The notes below the pieces were generated by a model, which was not told where the DNA came from, did no database searches, and saw nothing but the letters and a program-made list of their open reading frames with translations. Of a DNA stretch of 46,357 bases, positions 16,057-22,164 are shown one piece after another. Position 1 is the first letter of the stretch. Each line of letters starts with the position of its first letter. This DNA comes from Amycolatopsis thailandensis (GTDB lineage Bacteria > Actinomycetota > Actinomycetes > Mycobacteriales > Pseudonocardiaceae). Where the stretch lies: positions 1 through 46,357 of the forward strand of contig NZ_NMQT01000140.1 in assembly GCF_002234405.1 (NCBI RefSeq), in the 5' to 3' direction. The translations under genes and the position numbers were made by a program.

Positions 16057-16442
16057 GAGCGGGACGCCAGTGCGGTGCGCGCGGCTTCGACGGTCGGGTG
16101 GACCGGCATGAGTTCTTCGAGGCGCAGCAGCGTGAGTGGCCGGACGACGGCGTGGACCGACGTGGCGACGGCGAACCGGCCGTCACTCTCGCGCAGTACC
16201 TGGGCCAGTCGGAGGAGGACTTGCAGACAGCTCGAATCGCAGAACCGGACCTCGGTCATGTCCGCGACGGCCAGGCCGGACGACGGCGGGCGCTCTTCGA
16301 TCACCTGACGGAGCTTGGCGGACACGGCGAAATCGAACTCGCCGGTCATCGCGTACACGGTGAATCCGTCGGAGTCGTAGGTCTCCAGCGTCCAACCGTC
16401 TCCGGAAGAGCGGTGGAGGGGCCGCGCGACATCGGTCGTCAT
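16053..16442 (-). CDS. STAS-domain anti-anti-sigma factor (RsbV/SpoIIAA type)
   Basis: This 129-aa single STAS domain has the phosphorylation-site region MTEVRFCDSSCLQVLLRL; Ser70 or Ser71 is the likely target of the adjacent kinase. The upstream strand-helix pattern (VYAMTGEFDFAVSAKLRQVI) is typical of SpoIIAA. The ATG at 16442 has AGGAG five to nine bases upstream and is the first start of the operon STAS - kinase - PP2C - B12 sensor. I did not find a SigB-type promoter directly upstream of it. Confidence 0.93.
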   Translation of the reverse strand: MTTDVARPLHRSSGDGWTLETYDSDGFTVYAMTGEFDFAVSAKLRQVIEERPPSSGLAVADMTEVRFCDSSCLQVLLRLAQVLRESDGRFAVATSVHAVVRPLTLLRLEELMPVHPTVEAARTALASRS

Positions 16443-16705
16443 CAATGCTCCTGCTCGGGGTGCTGCCAACGAGGGCTGGCGGCTCAACCCCTGTACCGGA
16501 ATCTACCAGCGTCGCCCCCGGCGGACCGGCTGACCGACAGGGTTCGCGGGCCGGGGCGGTCGTGAGTGGGGATTCGGGTTCTTTAGGGGTAAGGCGCAGA
16601 TGGCGAGTTCGGCCGCTCGGGTGTTCGGCGGGGCAAGGACCGGGAACAGGCGCCCCGCCAGGCCACGCACCTCGGCTCGGTGCGGTCTGACGGGTCGGCG
16701 GTGTC

Positions 16706-16756
16706 GCGAAAGCCACTTTCACAACGTTGAAGGTTGCGAAAGCCACTTTCGCAACA
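16706..16756. repeat. GCGAAAGCCACTTTC direct repeat pair (30-bp period)
   Basis: GCGAAAGCCACTTTC occurs at 16706-16720 and again at 16736-16750, separated by a linker with GTTGAAGGTTG. Each unit is itself palindromic around GCCACTTT. The same element appears in inverted form at 41334-41376 and singly at about 41422-41438. Confidence 0.85.
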
Positions 16757-16866
16757 TTCCAAGCAGACAAGACGGCAAGCGAACAGGACACTTTTCCTCC
16801 CCTCGATGACCAGAGTCGCCACTCACGATCCACCCGGGTCGAGCCGGTCCTTCGCTTGCCCGAACG

Positions 16867-17044
16867 GACGGCACGTGTGTCCAGGCGGACGACACGGGTG
16901 ATCAGACGGACGGCACGTGTGTCCAGGGGGACGACACTCGGCGACGGCCGAGTCCACCGTGTGCCGTCCGTCTGATCACGCGCGCCGTCCACTCGATCAC
17001 GCGCGCCGTCCACCCAGTCACGCGTGCCGTCCCATCGGTCACGC
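16867..17044. repeat. Head-to-head 21-bp repeat array, copy 1
   Basis: The left half has units of exactly 21 bp starting at 16867, 16888, 16909 and (partial) 16930, with core GACGRCACGNGTG. The right half has four 21-bp units in the opposite orientation starting at 16961, 16982, 17003 and 17024, with core CACGCGYGCCGTCC. A spacer containing GGCCGAGT separates the halves. A shorter copy with the same plan is at 26663-26794. Transcripts could fold into a long imperfect hairpin. It is not a CRISPR: there are no unique spacers. Confidence 0.85.
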
Positions 17045-17144
17045 GAAGACGCTCGACCCGTAGGTACGCAAGACACGGTTGGCCTGACCCGAAACGCCAC
17101 TCGCGACCACTTGGGCCGAGTCGCCCTGAGGTAGCGTCCGGATC

Positions 17145-17804
17145 ATGGAGTTCCGGGATTTCGACGGCATCAAGGTGCGGCGTCCCTCGGTCGGGCGGGA
17201 CGACCTCACCGCCGAACCCGCCGTGTTCGGGGGCTACTTCGATTTCGACTCCGTCCATCTCGACGGCGGCGAGCAGGACGACGTCCGCGGCGGCGGGGAG
17301 ATCGTGCGTTCCCTCGTCTCGGAAGTGAGCCTGGCCAACGCCCGCCTCGACAGGCTGACACTGTCCGACGTCGTCCTCGAAGGCGTCGATCTCTCCAACG
17401 CGGCCATCCGCGAACTCTCCGCACGACGCGTCGAAATCCTTCGCTGCCGCGCGATCGGGCTGGGCGTTTCGATCGCGTCGGCTTCCGATCTGTACGTCGA
17501 GAACGCGCGGTTCGACTACGCGTCTCTGGCCGTCGAGCGGGTCAAGGGCCCGGTCGTGTTCTCCGGGTGTTCGTTCCGGGAGACGGTGTTCTCCGGCGAC
17601 CTGTCCCGACTGACCTTTGTGGACTGTGACTTCACCGAAACGGAGTTCGCGGCGACCGGCGCGGCGGACTGCGACCTGCGCGGCTCCCGGTTGTCCGGAG
17701 TCCGGGGGCTGCTCACCTTGCGCGGCGCGAAGATCACCGCCGACCAGGCTGTTTCGATCGCGGGGATCCTCGCGGCCGAGAGCGGGTTGCGGGTCGTCGG
17801 GTGA
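17145..17804 (+). CDS. Pentapeptide-repeat-like protein
   Basis: This 219-aa protein is built of degenerate A(D/N)LxX five-residue steps, for example LANARLDRLTLSDVVLEGVDLSNAAI and later DCDFTETEFA and DCDLRGSRLSGV. This predicts a right-handed quadrilateral beta-helix. It has no signal peptide or membrane segment. Some pentapeptide proteins protect DNA gyrase, but most actinobacterial ones have no known role, and nothing here identifies a partner. The ATG at 17145 has only a weak upstream ribosome-binding site. It is convergent with the cupin gene that ends eight bases downstream. Confidence 0.85.
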   Translation: MEFRDFDGIKVRRPSVGRDDLTAEPAVFGGYFDFDSVHLDGGEQDDVRGGGEIVRSLVSEVSLANARLDRLTLSDVVLEGVDLSNAAIRELSARRVEILRCRAIGLGVSIASASDLYVENARFDYASLAVERVKGPVVFSGCSFRETVFSGDLSRLTFVDCDFTETEFAATGAADCDLRGSRLSGVRGLLTLRGAKITADQAVSIAGILAAESGLRVVG

Positions 17805-17811
17805 CCCCGGA

Positions 17812-18147
17812 TCAGCCTTCGGGGTAGAAGACGAAGAGCGTGCACCCGGTCGCGGACGCCGGCACGTGCCACGAACCGGCCGGGGCGTGCAGGAAGGTCC
17901 CCGCCGGATAGTCGCGCGCGCCGTCGTTGAAGGTGCCGGAGAGGACGTACACCTCCTCGGCTCCCGGCTCGTGGACGTCGCGATGCGGCCACGAGGTGCC
18001 GGGATCCATCTCCAGTACGTTGGCGTGCGCGCCGTCCGGACCTGTCCACAGTGGACGAAGCCGGATCCCGGGGAAGAGTTCGCGGACCGGGGATTCCTTG
18101 ACGGAGACGGAAGTGTAGCCCGCTTGGGCGAGGATCTCGGGGTGCAT
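17812..18147 (-). CDS. Single-domain cupin protein
   Basis: This 111-aa cupin has metal-ligand motif 1 as HRDVHEPGAEEVYVLSG (two His and Glu) and motif 2 as GTFLHAPAGSWHVP (His). This matches the ChrR/anti-sigma-like cupin group more than large dioxygenases. It probably binds a divalent metal; the substrate is unknown. It is divergent from a GlxA-type regulator across a 71-bp gap that carries a perfect 13-bp palindrome, so it may be a target of that regulator. Confidence 0.88.
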   Translation of the reverse strand: MHPEILAQAGYTSVSVKESPVRELFPGIRLRPLWTGPDGAHANVLEMDPGTSWPHRDVHEPGAEEVYVLSGTFNDGARDYPAGTFLHAPAGSWHVPASATGCTLFVFYPEG

Positions 18148-18177
18148 GGACTCATCGTGCCGCGATCACCGGGCCGT

Positions 18178-18190
18178 CGGACAGTGTCCG
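18178..18190. promoter_or_regulatory. Palindromic operator candidate CGGACA-G-TGTCCG
   Basis: A perfect 6-bp inverted repeat with a 1-base centre lies between the divergent cupin and GlxA-type regulator genes. It overlaps the -35 region of a SigB-like promoter (GTGT-N16-GGGTAC, 18184-18209). It is a plausible binding site for the neighbouring AraC-type regulator, although AraC proteins usually bind direct repeats. Confidence 0.4.
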
Positions 18191-18209
18191 GGAAGACATC
18201 ATGGGGTAC
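18184..18209 (+). promoter_or_regulatory. Putative SigB-type promoter, leaderless
   Basis: GTGT at 18184-18187, a 16-bp spacer and GGGTAC at 18204-18209 fit the Streptomyces SigB consensus GNNT-N14-16-GGGTAC. The -10 ends nine bases before the ATG at 18219, so the transcript could start at or just before that ATG. Confidence 0.4.
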
Positions 18210-18218
18210 TTTCTTGCC

Positions 18219-19157
18219 ATGCATCGCGTGATGGCCCTGGTGCGGCCGGTGCAGTCGACGTTCGAGCTCGGGATCGCCGCCGAGGTCTTCGGCACGGAGC
18301 GGGCCGGGGTGCCGCGGTACTACGAGTTCGACGTCTGCACGGAGAAACCCGGCCCTGTCCCGACCACCGCCGGGTACGCGATGTCCGTGACCCGGGGCCT
18401 TTCCGCGCTGTCGGACGCGGACACCGTGCTCATCCCGGGCTGGTCCCCGGTGGAAGCCCCGCTCCCGGCACCCGTGCGCCGGGCGCTGCTCCGCGCGCAC
18501 GCCGGGGGAGCGCGGCTGGTCACGATCTGTTCCGGCGTTTTCGCGCTGGCCCGCACCGGACTGCTCGACGGCAGGACGGCGACCACGCACTGGGCCCGCG
18601 CCGCCCGGCTGCGCGAGGAATTCCCGCGGATACAGGTGAAACCGGACGTGCTCTACGTCGACCACGGCGACGTCGCCACGAGCGCCGGGGCGGGCGCAGG
18701 GATCGACCTCTGCCTGCACCTCGTCCGGCGGGACCACGGGGCCGCGCACGCCGCTTTGGTCGCCCGGCACATGGTGATGCCGCCGCATCGCGACGGCGGT
18801 CAGGCACAGTTCGTCCCGGCCCCGCCGCCCGAGGACGAACTGGACGGCCTCCTCGCCTGGGCGGGCGAACGGCTCGGGGCACCGTTGTCGGTGGGCGACT
18901 TGGCCGCGCATCTCAACGTCTCGCAGCGCACGCTGGCCCGGCGTTTCGCCGATCGGCTCGGCACCACGCCGGGCGCGTGGCTGCTGGCCCGGCGGGTGAC
19001 CGAGGCGCGCACCCTCCTGGAGGAGACCGGCCTGCCGGTCGAGGTGATCGCGACCCGCGTCGGTCTCGCCTCGGCCGTCAACCTCCGCCGCCGTTTCCGC
19101 GACCAGGTCGGGACGACGCCGGGTGCGTACCGGCGCGCGTTCCGGGTTTCGCCTTGA
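18219..19157 (+). CDS. GlxA-family transcriptional regulator (DJ-1/PfpI plus AraC HTH)
   Basis: This 312-aa protein has an N-terminal DJ-1/PfpI-like domain (about 1-170) with the nucleophile-elbow segment LVTICSGVFALARTG, and a C-terminal AraC double helix-turn-helix (about 210-305) containing LAAHLNVSQRTLARRF and VGLASAVNLRRRF. Family members are transcription activators, some responding to glycine-betaine or amides. I preferred the ATG at 18219 (MHRVMALV) because family members begin this way and a GGGTAC element fits a leaderless transcript; an in-frame ATG at 18201 is also possible. It is divergent from the cupin gene. Confidence 0.9.
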   Translation: MHRVMALVRPVQSTFELGIAAEVFGTERAGVPRYYEFDVCTEKPGPVPTTAGYAMSVTRGLSALSDADTVLIPGWSPVEAPLPAPVRRALLRAHAGGARLVTICSGVFALARTGLLDGRTATTHWARAARLREEFPRIQVKPDVLYVDHGDVATSAGAGAGIDLCLHLVRRDHGAAHAALVARHMVMPPHRDGGQAQFVPAPPPEDELDGLLAWAGERLGAPLSVGDLAAHLNVSQRTLARRFADRLGTTPGAWLLARRVTEARTLLEETGLPVEVIATRVGLASAVNLRRRFRDQVGTTPGAYRRAFRVSP

Positions 19158-19202
19158 GCGGAACGGAGCACACGGGCCCCGGCCCGATGTCACGATGAGC
19201 GT

Positions 19203-19550
19203 ATGGCGGACATCCTCCCTTTCCACCAGAAGCGCGCCTCCACTTCGGACCGCGAGCCCGAACCGCTGTGGCGTGACGTGCTGGGCAAGAGCCTGCGCGC
19301 GGCGAGGGAGGAACAGGGCGGCCGTCTCGTCGACATCGCGGAACGCGCCGGGATCTCGCCGCAGTACCTGTCGGAGATCGAGCGCGGCCGCAAGGAGCCG
19401 TCCAGCGAGATGATCGCCGCGGTCACGGGCGCGCTCGGGATCGACTTCGCGGATCTCCTGTTCGGTATCGCGGGCACGGTCCGGCGGGGCGGCAGCACGG
19501 GCCTCGCGGTCGGCCGCCGCCCGTCCGGGCCCTTGCTCATGGCTGCCTAG
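19203..19550 (+). CDS. PopR/ClgR-like XRE regulator with C-terminal Ala-Ala
   Basis: This 115-aa protein has an HTH_3 domain (about 24-85) whose segment ISPQYLSEIERGRKEPSSE is the hallmark of the ClgR/PopR group, activators of clp genes in actinobacteria. It faces a clpP pair whose stop codon overlaps its own 3' end by four bases. The last residues are LLMAA. In Streptomyces, ClgR and PopR are degraded by ClpP1P2 through C-terminal alanines, so this end is a likely degron. By position it is more like PopR, which controls the second clpP pair. The ATG at 19203 has no strong ribosome-binding site. Confidence 0.87.
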   Translation: MADILPFHQKRASTSDREPEPLWRDVLGKSLRAAREEQGGRLVDIAERAGISPQYLSEIERGRKEPSSEMIAAVTGALGIDFADLLFGIAGTVRRGGSTGLAVGRRPSGPLLMAA

Positions 19551-20137
19551 GCCCGGGCGTCGAGCACCCGGTCCGCGAGTCCGTAGGCGACGGCGCCCGC
19601 CGCGTCGAACACGCGGTCCCGGTCGGTGTCGTGCCGCAGATCCGAGACGGCCCGGCCGGTGTGCGAGGACAGGATCTCCTCCAGCTGCGTCCGCACCCGC
19701 ACGACCTCGTCGGCCTGGAGGATGAGGTCCGGGATCGTGCCGCGGCCCTGCGCCGCGGGCTGGTGCAGCACGACGCGGGTGTGGGGCAGCACGAACCGGT
19801 GCCCGGCCTCGCCCGCGGCGAGCAGGATCGCGCCCGCCGCGACGGCCTGGCCGACGCAGGTCGTCGCCACCGGCGCCTTGATGAAACGCATGGTGTCGTA
19901 CAGTGCGAGCATCGCCGACGGGTCGCCGCCCTCGGTGTTGATGTAGAGGTTGATCTCCTGCTCCGGGTTGTCCGCCTCCAGGTACAGCAGCTGGGTGATC
20001 AGCGCGTTCGCCACGCCGGAGTCGATCGCGGTGCCGAGATAGATGATCCGCTCCGACAGCAGATGCGAGTAGACGTCCATGATCCGCTCGCCGCCCGGAC
20101 TGCGGGAGATGACGTTGGGGATGGTGTAGGTGCTCAT
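19547..20137 (-). CDS. clpP: ClpP-like protease subunit lacking the catalytic serine
   Basis: This 196-aa protein has the ClpP fold over its full length, with the handle-helix region and conserved LYINTEGGD. The nucleophile motif that normally reads GQAAS reads GQAVA at 96-100, so Ser is replaced by Ala100 (codon GCG). The other triad members remain: His125 in VVLHQP and Asp170 in RHDTDRD. It should be proteolytically inactive alone and act as a structural or regulatory ring, like ClpR subunits of plastids and cyanobacteria. The ATG at 20137 overlaps the stop of the active paralogue (ATGA), so equal synthesis and hetero-oligomer formation are likely. Confidence 0.94.
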   Translation of the reverse strand: MSTYTIPNVISRSPGGERIMDVYSHLLSERIIYLGTAIDSGVANALITQLLYLEADNPEQEINLYINTEGGDPSAMLALYDTMRFIKAPVATTCVGQAVAAGAILLAAGEAGHRFVLPHTRVVLHQPAAQGRGTIPDLILQADEVVRVRTQLEEILSSHTGRAVSDLRHDTDRDRVFDAAGAVAYGLADRVLDARA

Positions 20138-20760
20138 GCGCCGGCACCCCTTTCCGAGCCGAGGCCGAGTTTGTGGGAGCGGACGGGGACGACCTGGTCG
20201 AGGCTTTCGACGATGTGGTCGATGAAGCCGTATTCCCGCGCCTGTCCGGTGGTGAACCAGCGGTCGTGGAGGGAGTCGGCGAAGATCCGGTCGATCGGCT
20301 GCCCGGTGTCGTCGGAGATGAGGCCGAGCACCGTGTCGCGTGTGTAGCGCAGATCGTCCGCCTGCACCTCCACCTCGACGGCCGAGCCGCCGATGCCCGC
20401 CGAACCCTGGTGCATCAGGATCCGCGCGTGCGGCAGGGCGAACCGTTTGCCCGGCGTGCCCGCGGAAAGCAGGAACTGCCCGGCGCTGCACGCCAGCCCC
20501 AGCGCGAGCGTGGCGACGTCGCACGGCACGAGCCGCATCACGTCGCGGATCGCCAGCATCGACGGGACCGAGCCGCCCGGCGAGTGGATCCACAACGCGA
20601 TGTCCTTGCGGGGATCCTCGCTCGCCAGTGACAGCAGCTGGGTGGTGAGCACCGTCCCGTTGTCGTCGTCGAGCGCGCCGTCGAGGACCAGCACACGCTT
20701 GCTGAAGAACTGTTCCCGGAGCCGTTGGTCGAAGAGTGGCTGCTTCTCGTAGTCGGTCAT
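20134..20760 (-). CDS. clpP: ClpP protease catalytic subunit
   Basis: This 208-aa ClpP has a complete triad: Ser92 (GLACSAGQFLLSAG), His117 (LMHQ) and Asp162 (FADSLHDRW). It degrades proteins delivered by Clp ATPases. The GQFLL after the serine is typical of the first-gene partner in actinobacterial clpP pairs. The N-terminus is short with no obvious long propeptide. It is the first gene of the pair. It lies downstream of, and in the same direction as, the atypical kinase gene, with an 8-bp-arm inverted repeat between them. Confidence 0.95.
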   Translation of the reverse strand: MTDYEKQPLFDQRLREQFFSKRVLVLDGALDDDNGTVLTTQLLSLASEDPRKDIALWIHSPGGSVPSMLAIRDVMRLVPCDVATLALGLACSAGQFLLSAGTPGKRFALPHARILMHQGSAGIGGSAVEVEVQADDLRYTRDTVLGLISDDTGQPIDRIFADSLHDRWFTTGQAREYGFIDHIVESLDQVVPVRSHKLGLGSERGAGA

Positions 20761-20802
20761 GCCCCGACGATGCCGCCGGGGCACGGCCTTTCGCCGGTTT
20801 CT

Positions 20803-20830
20803 CTGCTGTGAGCGGATCAGCCCACAGCAG
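20803..20830. promoter_or_regulatory. Inverted repeat CTGCTGTG-N12-CACAGCAG upstream of clpP pair
   Basis: Perfect 8-bp arms (20803-20810 and 20823-20830) span the kinase stop codon and sit 43-70 bp before the clpP start. There is no U-tract, so it may be a weak terminator for the kinase transcript or an operator for the PopR/ClgR-like regulator. Confidence 0.45.
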
Positions 20831-22046
20831 GGCGTTCGGCCGGGACGAACCACACGGCGATCGTCAGCGCGATGGCGAAGAGGAGGAGCAGGAGATCGAT
20901 GGTGAAGCCCGGCTGGATCGCGAGGCCGAGGTGGATCCGGTCCTCACCGATGACGGTCAGCAGACCGAACGAGAGCAGCGTCAGCAGCGCGGAGACACTG
21001 AGCATGAGCTGTCCCGCCCGGACCCTGGCGAGCAGGCTCGCGCCGCCCGCCACCGCGGCGACTCCGGCGACTATCGAGCTGAAGTCCCCCACAATCATCG
21101 ACAGCTCCGAGAAGTCGAAGAAGTAGTACGCCTGGTGCATCACCATCGCGTTCGTGAGCAGCGCGAACCCGAGCACCATGCCCGCCACTCCCGCCAGGAT
21201 CGCGGCCACCGACGGCGTGCGCACCCCGGGACGCGGCGGCGCGGGCAGGACCGGCACCGGGGCTTCGGCGCCGTTCGCGGCCAGTGCCAGCATCGGGATC
21301 GCGTGATCCGGCAGCATCCGCGCGTGCGGCGCCTTCGCCAGCAGGCCGCGGAGGACGTCCGCCAGTGTTCCGTGCGTCCGGCTGAAGACCGGCTGGTCGT
21401 TGACGACGGCGTACAGCGTGGCCGCGACGTTCCCGCGCAGGAAGGGATTCGCGCCCTCGGCCGCGCCGAGCAGGGTCACGCCGAGCGACCAGAGATCGGC
21501 GTGAGGAGTGTCTTCGTGCCCCGCGATCCTTTCCGGGGCGAGGAAAGCCGGTGAACCTGCCGGGTCGAGGGCCTGGCCGACCCCGAAGCCGGTCAGCCTC
21601 GCCGTGCCGTCGGAGGACACCAAGATGTTCGCGGGCCGCACGTCTCCATGCACGGCGCCCTTCGCGTGGGCGGCCGCGAGTGCGCCGAGTACCTGCCTGC
21701 CGATGCCGGCCACCAACCGCGGCGGGAGTGGCCCCGAGGACGCCAGGTCCTCCAGCGTCCGCCCGTCCACCGGGTCCATCACGACGAACGGCGTCCCGTC
21801 CGCCACCACGACCTCGTGGACGGGCACCACCGACGGGTGCTCCGCCACGACACCGGCCTCACGCCGGAGCCGTTCGACGACGGCCGCGCGGGCGGATTCG
21901 TCGAGCGCGGGCAGCAGCAGCTCCTTGATCGCGACCTGGCGCCCCTCCTGCCCGTCCTCGCCACGCCACAGCACGGCCGTCCCGTCGCCGCCCAGCTTCT
22001 CGAGCAGGGTGTAGCGCTCGGCGATCGTGCGCGAAACTGCCGTCAC
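20817..22046 (-). CDS. Membrane Ser/Thr kinase-like protein with lost DFG aspartate (probable pseudokinase)
   Basis: This 409-aa protein has an N-terminal kinase domain (about 10-260) and four C-terminal membrane helices (about 277-400). Kinase landmarks are the glycine loop LGGDGTAVLWRG (18-29), Lys41 (AIKELL), HGDVRPAN (133-140; HRD Arg is Gly) and APE at 170-172. The DFG motif reads GFG (153-155), so the Mg-binding Asp is missing. Phosphotransfer is likely weak or absent unless another residue compensates. The helices lie after the kinase domain with no PASTA or other sensor domain. The GTG at 22046 has GGAGA upstream. It is divergent from pucR and precedes the clpP pair. Confidence 0.88.
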   Translation of the reverse strand: MTAVSRTIAERYTLLEKLGGDGTAVLWRGEDGQEGRQVAIKELLLPALDESARAAVVERLRREAGVVAEHPSVVPVHEVVVADGTPFVVMDPVDGRTLEDLASSGPLPPRLVAGIGRQVLGALAAAHAKGAVHGDVRPANILVSSDGTARLTGFGVGQALDPAGSPAFLAPERIAGHEDTPHADLWSLGVTLLGAAEGANPFLRGNVAATLYAVVNDQPVFSRTHGTLADVLRGLLAKAPHARMLPDHAIPMLALAANGAEAPVPVLPAPPRPGVRTPSVAAILAGVAGMVLGFALLTNAMVMHQAYYFFDFSELSMIVGDFSSIVAGVAAVAGGASLLARVRAGQLMLSVSALLTLLSFGLLTVIGEDRIHLGLAIQPGFTIDLLLLLFAIALTIAVWFVPAERPAVG

Positions 22047-22151
22047 GGTGGTTCTCCTCGAATCCCGAAGTGTCTTCGCGGGGACGCTAACCAGGCATCA
22101 TGAAAAACCGATGAAATGGCCGATCGTCCATAAAGGCCGCCGATGGCTGGA

Positions 22152-22164
22152 TATATTCACAGTC
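22152..22164 (+). promoter_or_regulatory. Putative -10 for a leaderless pucR-like transcript
   Basis: TATATT at 22152-22157 ends seven bases before the ATG at 22165, the spacing expected if transcription starts on the ATG. No ribosome-binding site precedes that ATG and no clear -35 is visible. Confidence 0.4.

Larger units (their letters stand above)
16443..17144. other. Gene-free repeat region
   Basis: This 700-bp interval between the STAS operon and the pentapeptide gene holds no supported gene. It contains one copy of a GTGAGTGG-n-GATTCGGGTT repeat (about 16561-16582), a 30-bp-period direct repeat (16706-16756), inverse copies of the first repeat (about 16811-16829 and 17087-17112) and a 21-bp repeat array (16867-17044). 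Open frames through the array give only low-complexity RTARVIRRT-like peptides and have no ribosome-binding sites. Confidence 0.7.

Noticed and set aside
16727..16975. Small protein encoded by the repeat array
   Set aside because: The heptad-like peptide follows only from the 21-bp periodicity being a multiple of three; there is no start signal, and frames on both strands are equally open.
16867..17044. CRISPR array
   Set aside because: Regular 21-bp spacing is suggestive, but units are contiguous, invert half-way and have no unique spacers or cas genes.
16902..20147. 1081-codon minus-strand open frame across the clpP gene, regulators and repeats
   Set aside because: It crosses several well-supported genes on both strands and translates the repeats as meaningless ARVIRRTA-type peptide; only shadow coding.
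20803..20830. Classical intrinsic terminator after the kinase gene
   Set aside because: The stem is good but no T-run follows in the direction of transcription and the loop is 12 bases; recorded as an inverted repeat or operator candidate instead.
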